Shown here: positions 34,214 to 43,142 of the stretch, one piece after another
How positions within the stretch are numbered: the stretch's first letter is position 1
Layout of the letters: each line of letters opens with the position of its first letter
NCBI RefSeq assembly: GCF_001971785.1
Contig: NZ_CP019389.1
Location: 1,995,001-2,059,000, forward strand
Direction: 5' to 3'
Origin: Seonamhaeicola sp. S2-3
Lineage (GTDB): Bacteria; Bacteroidota; Bacteroidia; Flavobacteriales; Flavobacteriaceae
DNA: 64,000 nt
Position numbers and translations under genes: made by a program
The notes under the pieces: model-generated
Told to the model about the DNA's origin: nothing
The model's database searches: none
Seen by the model: only the letters and a program-made list of their open reading frames with translations

Positions 34214-36157
34214 ATGAAAACAGGTGTAAGGTTATTAGTTGTATTTTTAGTTATGCTTAGCTTTTCTTGTAATAAGAAAAAGCAAGATGTTACTAAAGAA
34301 TCTTCAACACAATCTATGGAAGAATTTAACGAAATAGAACGCATAGAACCTCTTAATTGGTGGGTAGGTTTTAAAAATAAAAACCTTCAGTTATTGGTAA
34401 AACACCCAGATATTTCTAAAGCAACGCCTAAAATAAATTACGAAGGGGTAACTATAAGTGAAGTGCATAAAGCTGATAGTCCTAACTATTTGTTTATAGA
34501 TTTAATTATTAATGAAACCGCCAAAGCCGGTAAGTTTAATATTGAATTCACATTTCAAAATGGTGATAAAAAACAGCAAACCTATGAGTTAAAACCTAGA
34601 GAGAAGGCTTCACAACATTATGTAGGTTTTAATAGCTCTGATGTTATTTATTTAATTACACCCGATCGTTTTGCAAATGGAGATTCATCAAATGATATTA
34701 ATGAAAAACTTTTAGAAAAATCTATTAATAGAGATGATGATTATGCCAGACATGGCGGAGATATTAAAGGTATTATAAACCATCTAGATTACATTCATGA
34801 TATGGGTTTTACGGCCATTTGGCCATGTCCGCTACTTACTAATGATATGCCACAAGCATCATATCATGGGTATGCAATGACTAATTTTTATGAAATAGAC
34901 CCAAGGTTTGGAACTTTAGATGAGTACTTAGAACTATCTTCTAAAATGTCTAAAAAAGGCATGAAGTTAGTCATGGATCAAGTTGCTAATCATTGTGGTT
35001 TAAACCATTGGTGGATGAAAGATTTACCATTTAAAGATTGGGTAAATCATCAGGATAATTTTGAAAAAAATAAAGATGTTTGGGATAATAAAAACATTAT
35101 AAAATCTAATCACGTAAGAACATCTAACCAAGATATTTACGCTTCAATAAAAGATAAAAAAGAAATGACCGATGGTTGGTTTGTTTCTGCAATGCCAGAT
35201 TTAAATCAACGTAATCCTTTTATGGCTAAATATATCATTCAAAATAGTATTTGGTGGATTGAAACAGCAAATTTAGGTGGTATACGTCAAGATACTTATC
35301 CGTATTCAGACAAAGATTTTATGAGTACTTGGGCGGGAGCTATTATGGATGAATATCCTAATTTTAGTATTGTAGGCGAAGAGTGGAGCTATAACCCATT
35401 GCTTATTGGCTATTGGCAAAATGGCGCAAACAATAAAGATGGGTACAACTCCAATTTAAAATCGCCTATGGATTTTGCTATGCAACGCAATATTGTTGAA
35501 GGGCTCAATGAAGAAGATACATGGGATAAAGGCTTAGTTAAAATGTATGAAGGTTTGGCAAACGATTTTCATTATGCTACACCAAAAGATATCTTGATTT
35601 TTCCTGATAATCATGATATGAGTCGCATTTTTACCCAGCTAAATGGTAATATAACTAATACCAAAATGGCACTTAGTTATATTTTAACCTTACCAAGAAT
35701 TCCGCAAATTTATTACGGAACAGAAATTTTAATGGGAGATTTTGAAAAACCAGGAGATCATGGCTTAGTAAGAAGTGATTTTCCAGGAGGATGGGAAGGC
35801 GATACTGTAAATGCTTTTACAAGAAACGGATTGACCAACGAACAAAAAGAGATGCAATCTTACGTTAAAAAATTACTCAATTATCGTAAGAACAGTAAAG
35901 CCATTCATGAAGGAAAAACAATTCATTTTGCCCCAAAAAACAAAACCTATCTGTTGTTTAGAAGTTTAGGAGATGAAGTGGTTGTGCATATAATCAATAA
36001 AAATGAAACACCAATTCAGCTTGAATTAGACCGGTTTGATGAGGTTGGTTTAAAGGGCAAAACTTTAAAAAACATTATTACTGGAGAAACTTTTGTATGG
36101 AATGATGTTCTAGAATTAAAAGAAAAAGGGAGCCTAATTTTAACTACTAAGATTTAG
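34214..36157 (+). CDS. GH13 neopullulanase/cyclomaltodextrinase-like lipoprotein (SusA-like)
   Basis: A 647-residue lipoprotein; signal with lipobox LSFSCN near residue 20. An N-terminal cyclomaltodextrinase-type beta domain (about 40-130) precedes the GH13 barrel: LVMDQVANHCG, the nucleophile in GGIRQDTYPY, the acid/base in IVGEEWSYN and the FPDNHDMSR motif, then a C-terminal beta domain. The double-domain layout resembles SusA, a periplasmic neopullulanase that cuts maltooligosaccharides. It likely faces the periplasm, anchored to a membrane. It lies in the middle of the operon, 18 bp after GH65. Confidence 0.9.
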   Translation: MKTGVRLLVVFLVMLSFSCNKKKQDVTKESSTQSMEEFNEIERIEPLNWWVGFKNKNLQLLVKHPDISKATPKINYEGVTISEVHKADSPNYLFIDLIINETAKAGKFNIEFTFQNGDKKQQTYELKPREKASQHYVGFNSSDVIYLITPDRFANGDSSNDINEKLLEKSINRDDDYARHGGDIKGIINHLDYIHDMGFTAIWPCPLLTNDMPQASYHGYAMTNFYEIDPRFGTLDEYLELSSKMSKKGMKLVMDQVANHCGLNHWWMKDLPFKDWVNHQDNFEKNKDVWDNKNIIKSNHVRTSNQDIYASIKDKKEMTDGWFVSAMPDLNQRNPFMAKYIIQNSIWWIETANLGGIRQDTYPYSDKDFMSTWAGAIMDEYPNFSIVGEEWSYNPLLIGYWQNGANNKDGYNSNLKSPMDFAMQRNIVEGLNEEDTWDKGLVKMYEGLANDFHYATPKDILIFPDNHDMSRIFTQLNGNITNTKMALSYILTLPRIPQIYYGTEILMGDFEKPGDHGLVRSDFPGGWEGDTVNAFTRNGLTNEQKEMQSYVKKLLNYRKNSKAIHEGKTIHFAPKNKTYLLFRSLGDEVVVHIINKNETPIQLELDRFDEVGLKGKTLKNIITGETFVWNDVLELKEKGSLILTTKI

Positions 36158-36161
36158 CAAG

Positions 36162-37118
36162 ATGAACCGTTTTTTTATAATAAGTTTTCTTTTGTTTTTT
36201 ATGTCTTGCAAAACAGATAAAACGTTTTCAAAGCATGTTTTTAAAATTGAAAATGCCACTTTGTCTAGTGGTTCATTATATAGAATAGATAGCATACAAT
36301 CTAAGTATATAAAACCAAGACCAGTTGATGTTTGGTTGCCAGAAAACTATTCAAAAGAAAAAAAATATGCCGTTTTATATATGCATGATGGACAGATGTT
36401 GTTTGATAGCACCACAACATGGAATAAGCAAGAATGGAAGGTAGATGAGTGGGCATCTAAACTTATGAACGATAAAATAACCAAAAACTTTATTGTAGTT
36501 GGTATTCATAATATCAAGGAGTTAAGGTGGTTTGATTTATTTCCACAAAAAGCTTTTTATAATTTAAATAAAGATACCGATGTATCCATGCTGCATGATG
36601 GTTATGAAGGATTTGATGAGTTTCTATTAAACGGCGATAATTATCTTAAATTCTTAGTAGAAGAGTTAAAACCATTCATAGATTCAACATACTCCGTTTA
36701 CACTAATAGAGAAAATACATTTGTAGCGGGTTCCAGTATGGGTGGTTTAATGAGTATGTATGCTATTTGCGAATATCCTAATATTTTTTCTGGGGCCGCT
36801 TGTCTTTCAACGCATTGGGAAGGAGCCGCTCCAATAGAAAATAATCCGTTGCCAGAAGCTGTTTTTAAATACATGGAAGCTAATTTACCATCGGCAGAAA
36901 ACCATAAACTTTATTTTGATTATGGCACAGAAACATTAGATGCACATTACCCTAAGCACGCGCCTAAAGTAAATGAAATATTAGCATCTAAGGGGTATGA
37001 TAAAACAAACTCAAAGAATTTAATGTTTGAAGGAGCAAACCATTCAGAAAATGCATGGAATCAGCGTTTGTATATTCCGTTAACATTTTTATTAGGTAAT
37101 ACAAATGAACAAATTTAG
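36162..37118 (+). CDS. Lipoprotein esterase of the alpha/beta-hydrolase (esterase D-like) family
   Basis: A 318-residue lipoprotein (lipobox FFMSC near residue 16). The fold is an alpha/beta hydrolase of the putative esterase (EstD/Fes-like) type: KKYAVLYMHDGQMLFD, WKVDEWASKLM, the nucleophile elbow AGSSMGGLMSMY (GxSxGG) and a C-terminal catalytic His in FEGANHSENAW. It lies 4 bp after the GH13 gene and overlaps the GH31 gene by 14 nt (37105-37118), so it is translationally coupled to starch enzymes. The substrate is unknown; acyl or acetyl groups on glucans are an inference only. Confidence 0.82.
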   Translation: MNRFFIISFLLFFMSCKTDKTFSKHVFKIENATLSSGSLYRIDSIQSKYIKPRPVDVWLPENYSKEKKYAVLYMHDGQMLFDSTTTWNKQEWKVDEWASKLMNDKITKNFIVVGIHNIKELRWFDLFPQKAFYNLNKDTDVSMLHDGYEGFDEFLLNGDNYLKFLVEELKPFIDSTYSVYTNRENTFVAGSSMGGLMSMYAICEYPNIFSGAACLSTHWEGAAPIENNPLPEAVFKYMEANLPSAENHKLYFDYGTETLDAHYPKHAPKVNEILASKGYDKTNSKNLMFEGANHSENAWNQRLYIPLTFLLGNTNEQI

Positions 37119-39507
37119 TACAGTTTTTTTATTCGTTTTTATCGGTTTATTTGCATTCGGGCAAAATAAGAACAGAACGTTTTTTGATGTAAATTATACC
37201 GAAGGAGATTTTCTAACAATAAAGGTAAACGACGGTTTATATAAAATTCGATTTTATACAAAAGATATTGTTGAGACCACATTTATACCAAAAGGAGAGC
37301 AGTTTGATGATGTCTCACATGCCGTTATATTGCACCCCAAAAAAGTAGATGTGGTTTATAGTTATAGCCCTAAAAACAACAACGTTTTTTTCAAAGCAAA
37401 AGAAGGTATTACTGTAAAAATTCAAAAGCATCCTTTTCAAATTTCATATGTATATAAAGACAAGCCTATTATTTCAGAAAAAGCAGGTTATGTTAAAAAT
37501 GATAGTTTAGAAACCATTCAATTTAACCTTTCTAAAGATGAAGTATTGTACGGTGGGGGTGCCCGTGCTTTAGGAATGAACAGAAGAGGGAACAGGTTGC
37601 AACTTTATAATAGAGCGCATTATGGTTATGAAACCAGAAGTGAATTAATGAATTACACCATGCCCATTGTATTATCATCTAATCAGTATTTGATTCATTT
37701 TGATAATGCACCAATTGGTTTTTTAGATTTAGATAGTAAAGGCGATAATACACTTGCTTACGAAACTGTTTCTGGCAGAAAAACCTATCAGGTTATTGTA
37801 GGCAAAAATTGGTATGATTTATTAGATAATTATACCAATTTAACAGGAAAACAACCTATGCTGCCACGTTGGGCTTTAGGGAATTTTTCTAGTAGATTTG
37901 GGTATCATTCAGAAGCAGAAACCGAAGCTACTATTGCTAAATTTAAAAAAGAAAAAATTCCGGTTGATGCGGTTATATTAGATTTATATTGGTTTGGAAA
38001 AGAGGTTATGGGCACAATGGGAAATTTAGAGTTTGATAAAGATTCTTTCCCAAACCCCAAGCAAATGATTAAAAACCTAAGAGATAATAATGTTGAAACT
38101 ATTTTAATTACAGAGCCCTTTATTTTAACTACATCAAAAAAATGGGATGAAGCCGTTAAAGAGGATATTTTGGCTAAAGATTCCGTAGGAAATCCATTTA
38201 CCTACAATTTCTTTTTTGGCAATACGGGACTCATAGATATTTATAATCCAAAAGGAAAAAAATGGTTTAAAAATATATATAAAGATCTATTAAAAATGGG
38301 TGTTACTGGTTTTTGGGGTGATTTAGGAGAACCAGAAGTACACCCAAAAGAACTAATACACGCCACTGGAACAGCCAATGAGCTACATAATATTTATGGC
38401 CATAATTGGGCAGAATTAGTTTATGAGGCTTCAAAAGAGTTTAATCCAGATAAAAGACCATTTATATTAATGCGTGCTGGCTATTCTGGTTCACAACGTT
38501 TTGGTATGGTTCCTTGGTCTGGAGATGTAAATAGAACTTGGGGCGGTTTACAAAGTCAACCCGAAATAGCATTGCAAATGGGCATGCAAGGGTTGGCATA
38601 CATGCATTCAGATTTAGGTGGGTTTGCCGGCGCCAATTTAGATGATGAACTTTACGTGCGTTGGTTGCAATATGGTGTTTTTCAACCAATATACAGACCT
38701 CATGCACAGGAAGAGGTCCCTAGCGAACCCGTTTTTAGAAGTGGGAAAGCTAAGGTTTTGGCCAAAAAGGCTATAGAATTGCGTTATAAGTTATTGCCGT
38801 ATAATTATAATTTGGTCTATGAAAATAACCAGTTTGGTAAACCGTTAATGAGACCTTTATTTTTTGAAGAGCCTAATACCCCTTCGCTTTATGGTTATTC
38901 AAAAACCTATTTGTGGGGCCATGATATTTTGGTGTCTCCAGTGTTAGAACAAGGCAAAACAGAACAGGAAATGTACTTTCCTAAAAACGCCATTTGGTTC
39001 GATTTTTATTCAGATGAAAAAGTAAAAGGCGGACAAACAAAAACAGTTTTACTTGAAGAAAATAATATTCCCACTTTTATTAGGGCCGGAGCATTTATTC
39101 CTATGGCAAAACCAATGCAGTCTACCAAAGCGTACAATGCTAATCATTTAGATGTACATTATTATTTTGACGAATCTGTAAAGGAAAATAAAGCTGAATT
39201 TTATAATGATGATGGGGCGTTAGCCAATGCTTCAGAAACAAATAATTATGAAATTTTAGAGTATAAAGCAACATTTGATAAAAACCGTTTGAAAATTGAA
39301 TTTGAAGCCGAAGTAGGAGTTAATTACAATTCACAGACCAAATATTTTAACCTTATAGTTCATAACATACAAAAACAGCCAAAACGTATTAATGTAGGTG
39401 GTAAAAAAGTAAACGTTGAATGGGATGGTAAATTAAAATCATTAACTGTACCAGTGGTTTGGCAAGCTTCAAAAGGTAAAAAAATACTAATAAAATTTAA
39501 AAAATAA
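37105..39507 (+). CDS. GH31 alpha-glucosidase, secreted/periplasmic
   Basis: An 800-residue alpha-glucosidase with signal peptide MNKFSTVFLFVFIGLFAFGQ. An N-terminal beta-sandwich (about 20-240) precedes the barrel. GH31 hallmarks: LDLYWFG, the nucleophile in GFWGDLGEPEV, and the acid/base Asp in VPWSGDVNRTWGG, followed by YMHSDLGGFAG. It releases glucose from the non-reducing ends of maltooligosaccharides. No lipobox, so it is predicted soluble in the periplasm or exported. It takes the place that GH97 SusB has in Bacteroides. The start overlaps the esterase gene. Confidence 0.92.
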   Translation: MNKFSTVFLFVFIGLFAFGQNKNRTFFDVNYTEGDFLTIKVNDGLYKIRFYTKDIVETTFIPKGEQFDDVSHAVILHPKKVDVVYSYSPKNNNVFFKAKEGITVKIQKHPFQISYVYKDKPIISEKAGYVKNDSLETIQFNLSKDEVLYGGGARALGMNRRGNRLQLYNRAHYGYETRSELMNYTMPIVLSSNQYLIHFDNAPIGFLDLDSKGDNTLAYETVSGRKTYQVIVGKNWYDLLDNYTNLTGKQPMLPRWALGNFSSRFGYHSEAETEATIAKFKKEKIPVDAVILDLYWFGKEVMGTMGNLEFDKDSFPNPKQMIKNLRDNNVETILITEPFILTTSKKWDEAVKEDILAKDSVGNPFTYNFFFGNTGLIDIYNPKGKKWFKNIYKDLLKMGVTGFWGDLGEPEVHPKELIHATGTANELHNIYGHNWAELVYEASKEFNPDKRPFILMRAGYSGSQRFGMVPWSGDVNRTWGGLQSQPEIALQMGMQGLAYMHSDLGGFAGANLDDELYVRWLQYGVFQPIYRPHAQEEVPSEPVFRSGKAKVLAKKAIELRYKLLPYNYNLVYENNQFGKPLMRPLFFEEPNTPSLYGYSKTYLWGHDILVSPVLEQGKTEQEMYFPKNAIWFDFYSDEKVKGGQTKTVLLEENNIPTFIRAGAFIPMAKPMQSTKAYNANHLDVHYYFDESVKENKAEFYNDDGALANASETNNYEILEYKATFDKNRLKIEFEAEVGVNYNSQTKYFNLIVHNIQKQPKRINVGGKKVNVEWDGKLKSLTVPVVWQASKGKKILIKFKK

Positions 39508-39511
39508 TAAA

Positions 39512-41383
39512 ATGAATAAAACCATTGCTTTAGCTTCCATGATAGTGCTTACGGTAATATTGGGGTGTAAAAAAGTACAAGAAACAGAGGTGGTAGCAAG
39601 AACGTCTTTAAAGAAAAAGCAAGTTATTTATCAAGTTTTCACACGTCTTTTTGGAAACACTAATTCAACCAATAAACCCTGGGGAACTATTGAAGAAAAT
39701 GGCGTTGGAAAATTTAACGACTTTACAGATAAAGCTTTAAAAGAAATTAAAGATTTAGGAGTTACGCATATTTGGTACACTGGGGTACCGCATCATGATG
39801 TTATTACAGATTATACGGAGTTTGGTATTTCAATGGATGATCCCGATGTGGTAAAAGGGCGTGCCGGATCACCTTATGCGGTTAAAGATTATTACAATGT
39901 AAACCCAGATTTAGCTGTAGATGTTAATAATCGGTTAGGCGAGTTTAAAGCGCTCATAGAGCGTTCTCACAAAGCAGGGTTAAAAGTTGTTATCGATATA
40001 GTTCCCAACCATGTAGCTAGAAATTATGAAGGTTTAACCAACCCTGAAGGCGTGGTAGATTTTGGCGCTAATGATGATAAATCGGTTACATATAATGTAA
40101 ACAATAACTTTTATTACAACCCAGATGAGTCATTTAAAGTGCCCGTTTGGGAAAATAATTATTCTCCTTTAGGAGATGAAAAACATCCTTTAGAAGATGG
40201 TGAATTTGATGAAAATCCAGCAAAATGGACAGGTAATGGGTCTAGATTATCTCAACCTAAAATGAATGATTGGTACGAAACCGTAAAAATAAACTATGGT
40301 ATTGCACCAGATGGAACTAAAGATTTTGATGAACTTCCAGAAGGTTTTGAAAACAAAGATTACAAAGCGCATTTACAGTTTTGGAAAGATAAAAAAATTC
40401 CAGACTCATGGAAAAAGTTTAAGGATATTGCTCTGTACTGGTTAGATATGGGGGTAGATGGTTTTAGGTTCGATATGGCCGAAATGGTACCGGTTGAGTT
40501 TTGGAGTTACATGAATTCTAATATTAAAAACAAAAATCCCGAGGCTTTTTTACTGGCAGAAGTTTACAATCCAAGCTTATACAGAGATTATATTAAAAAA
40601 GGAAAAATGGATTATTTATATGATAAAGTTCAGTTGTATGATACTCTTAAGCACGTAATGCAAGGACACGGAAAAACAGATAATATTCCACCTATTCAAG
40701 AGGATTTAAAAGACATAGAACACCATATGCTCCATTTTTTAGAAAACCACGACGAGCAACGTATTGCCAGTCCAGAGTTTGCAGGAAATGCAAAAAAAGG
40801 AAAACCTGCTATGGTAGTTTCTGCAACTATTAGCACCTCTCCAACCATGATTTATTTTGGGCAAGAATTGGGTGAACCCGGAGCAGAAGACGCTGGTTTT
40901 GGGAAACCATCAAGAACATCAATTTTTGATTATATAGGGGTGCCAACACTACAACGCTGGGTAAATAATAAACAGTTTGATGGCGGACAATCTACTGCCG
41001 AAGAAAAAGAATTAAGAGACTTCTATAAACGTTTGCTAAATTTTACAATTAATAGTACAGCTTTAGCCGGTAATTATCAAGATATTCATTTGTATAACAG
41101 AAAACATACCAATAATTATTCAGATAGAGTATTGTCTTTTGTAAGATGGAGTATTGAAGAAAAACTAATCGTTATATCTAATTTTGACGATTCTAATTCT
41201 TATGAATTTAACTTAGAAATCCCACAAGAGTTAATCAATACCTTAAGTTTAAAAGATGGTGTTTATACTGTTAAAGATGAGTTATATGGAAAGTATAAGT
41301 CAAGTTTGAACATTAAAAATTCCACAGGAACTATAAATATTAAAATTAACCCGTTAGAATCGTTTATTCTTAAAATTTATTAA
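39512..41383 (+). CDS. GH13 alpha-amylase-family lipoprotein
   Basis: A 623-residue lipoprotein (lipobox VILGC near residue 19). GH13 barrel motifs: LKVVIDIVPNHVARNYEG, the nucleophile in DGFRFDMAEMV, the acid/base in FLLAEVYNPS and FLENHDEQRI. An additional loop of about 100 residues after the first motif (TYNVNNNFYYNPDESFKVP...) is rich in Asn and acidic residues. It acts on maltooligosaccharides or starch at a membrane face, likely periplasmic. Exact specificity is unknown. It lies 4 bp after the GH31 gene and 1 bp before the next GH13 gene. Confidence 0.9.
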   Translation: MNKTIALASMIVLTVILGCKKVQETEVVARTSLKKKQVIYQVFTRLFGNTNSTNKPWGTIEENGVGKFNDFTDKALKEIKDLGVTHIWYTGVPHHDVITDYTEFGISMDDPDVVKGRAGSPYAVKDYYNVNPDLAVDVNNRLGEFKALIERSHKAGLKVVIDIVPNHVARNYEGLTNPEGVVDFGANDDKSVTYNVNNNFYYNPDESFKVPVWENNYSPLGDEKHPLEDGEFDENPAKWTGNGSRLSQPKMNDWYETVKINYGIAPDGTKDFDELPEGFENKDYKAHLQFWKDKKIPDSWKKFKDIALYWLDMGVDGFRFDMAEMVPVEFWSYMNSNIKNKNPEAFLLAEVYNPSLYRDYIKKGKMDYLYDKVQLYDTLKHVMQGHGKTDNIPPIQEDLKDIEHHMLHFLENHDEQRIASPEFAGNAKKGKPAMVVSATISTSPTMIYFGQELGEPGAEDAGFGKPSRTSIFDYIGVPTLQRWVNNKQFDGGQSTAEEKELRDFYKRLLNFTINSTALAGNYQDIHLYNRKHTNNYSDRVLSFVRWSIEEKLIVISNFDDSNSYEFNLEIPQELINTLSLKDGVYTVKDELYGKYKSSLNIKNSTGTINIKINPLESFILKIY

Positions 41384-41384
41384 A

Positions 41385-43040
41385 ATGAAAAAAAGCATAA
41401 TTCTGGCGTTAATTTATATTCCTTTAGTTTCATTTGTTCTATTCATTAATTGTAAGGATAACGAAAACAAGAAAGAAAAAACACCTTTTGTTTGGGAAGG
41501 TGCCAATATCTATTTTTTACTAGTAGATAGATTTAACAATGCAGATTTTGCTAACGACGTTAATTTTAATAGAAACAAAGAAACAGCAGTATTAAGAGGT
41601 TTTAAAGGGGGCGATTTAAAAGGGATAACCCAAAAAATAAACGAAGGTTACTTTACCGATTTGGGGGTCAATGCCATTTGGATGACTCCTATTGTCGAGC
41701 AAATTCACGGAAGTACCGATGAAGGTACGGGGCTTACATACGGGTATCATGGGTATTGGACAAAAGATTGGACGGCCATAGATCCCAATTTTGGAACGAA
41801 AGACGATTTGCACGAGTTGGTAGAGGCGGCTCATAAAAAAGGCATTAGGGTTTTATTGGATGCCGTAATTAACCACACGGGGCCGGTAACAGCAAAAGAT
41901 CCTGCTTGGCCACAGGATTGGGTAAGAACAGAACCCAAATGTGAGTACACTAATTATGAGTCTACTGTAAGCTGCACCCTGGTTGAGAATTTACCGGATA
42001 TAAGAACAGAAAGTAATGAAGATGTTGATTTGCCACAACAGTTGGTTGAAAAATGGAAAAAAGAAGGCAGGTACCAGCAAGAAATGGCAGAGTTAGAGGC
42101 TTTTTTTAAAAGAACAGGCTATCCCAGGGCACCGCGTTTCTACATTATTAAATGGCTAACGGATTATATTACAGAGTTCGGAATAGATGGCTATAGGTGC
42201 GACACCGTAAAACATACCGAAGCCTATGTTTGGGAAGAATTTAAAACCCAATGCGATGATGCGTTTAATAAATTTAAAGAAGACAACCCAGACAAGGTAT
42301 TGGATAATAACGATTTTTATCTAGTGGGAGAGGTGTACAATTACGGAATAAGCTCTGGAAAGTATTTTGATTACGGTGATAAAAAACAAAACTATTTTGA
42401 TAATAAATTTAACAGCCAAATAAACTTTGAATTTAAGTGGAACGCCAAACAAATGCCTATTCAAGAAATGTTTGCCAAATATGACAGTATTCTTCATTCA
42501 AATTTAAAAGGATTTGGTGTTTTAAACTATTTAAGTTCACATGATGATCACAATCCGTTTGATGCCAAACGCGGAAAACCTTTTGAAACAGCCAATAAGT
42601 TATTGTTAGCCCCAGGAACTTCTCAAATTTATTACGGCGATGAATTAGCGCGTATATTATTGGTTGATGGGGCTAGTGGCGATGCCAACTTAAGATCTTT
42701 TATGAATTGGGAAGCGCAAGAAAGTAACAGTGAAATTTTAAACCATTGGCAAAAATTAGGGCAATTTAGAAATAACCATCCAGCAGTTGGAGCGGGCAAA
42801 CATCAAATGATAAGTTCTAACCCATTTGTGTTTTCAAGAAGTTTTTCAATAAAAGACTATCATGATAAAGTAGTTGTTGGTTTAAATCTTTCAAAAGGAG
42901 AGAAACTAATAGATGTTTCTTCTGTATTTAATAATGGTGAAAAACTGCATGAGGCATATTCAAATCAAAATTTAAAAGTTAAAAACGGAAAAGTTAGTGT
43001 TAATTCAGAATTTAGTATTGTTCTTCTAGAAACTAAATAG
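41385..43040 (+). CDS. GH13 alpha-amylase-family lipoprotein
   Basis: A 551-residue lipoprotein; signal followed by the lipobox LFINC near residue 23. GH13 motifs: VLLDAVINHTGPV, the nucleophile in DGYRCDTVKHTE, the acid/base in LVGEVYNYG and LSSHDDHNPF. A Cys pair (CEYTNYESTVSC) lies in the barrel and may form a disulfide. It is the last gene of the rightward maltose operon, 1 bp after the preceding GH13 gene. The three GH13 lipoproteins here differ in domain make-up, suggesting distinct cleavage roles rather than duplication. Confidence 0.9.
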   Translation: MKKSIILALIYIPLVSFVLFINCKDNENKKEKTPFVWEGANIYFLLVDRFNNADFANDVNFNRNKETAVLRGFKGGDLKGITQKINEGYFTDLGVNAIWMTPIVEQIHGSTDEGTGLTYGYHGYWTKDWTAIDPNFGTKDDLHELVEAAHKKGIRVLLDAVINHTGPVTAKDPAWPQDWVRTEPKCEYTNYESTVSCTLVENLPDIRTESNEDVDLPQQLVEKWKKEGRYQQEMAELEAFFKRTGYPRAPRFYIIKWLTDYITEFGIDGYRCDTVKHTEAYVWEEFKTQCDDAFNKFKEDNPDKVLDNNDFYLVGEVYNYGISSGKYFDYGDKKQNYFDNKFNSQINFEFKWNAKQMPIQEMFAKYDSILHSNLKGFGVLNYLSSHDDHNPFDAKRGKPFETANKLLLAPGTSQIYYGDELARILLVDGASGDANLRSFMNWEAQESNSEILNHWQKLGQFRNNHPAVGAGKHQMISSNPFVFSRSFSIKDYHDKVVVGLNLSKGEKLIDVSSVFNNGEKLHEAYSNQNLKVKNGKVSVNSEFSIVLLETK

Positions 43041-43116
43041 TAAATAATTTGTGTTGTTAGTTGTAACATTTTAAGTGTTATGTAGTCTTTAATGTAACGA
43101 CAAATACAAATATTTG

Positions 43117-43124
43117 TAAATTTG
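43117..43124 (+). promoter_or_regulatory. Promoter -7 element of the GAF-domain gene
   Basis: TAAATTTG fits TAnnTTTG and overlaps a possible TTG start at 43122, which supports the ATG at 43143 as the real start with a very short leader. No good -33 element was found. Confidence 0.45.
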
Positions 43125-43142
43125 TCACGCAATACTATTTCT

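Noticed and set aside
43122-43142. TTG start for the GAF protein
   Set aside because: It overlaps a TAnnTTTG promoter element; the in-frame ATG at 43143 is preferred.
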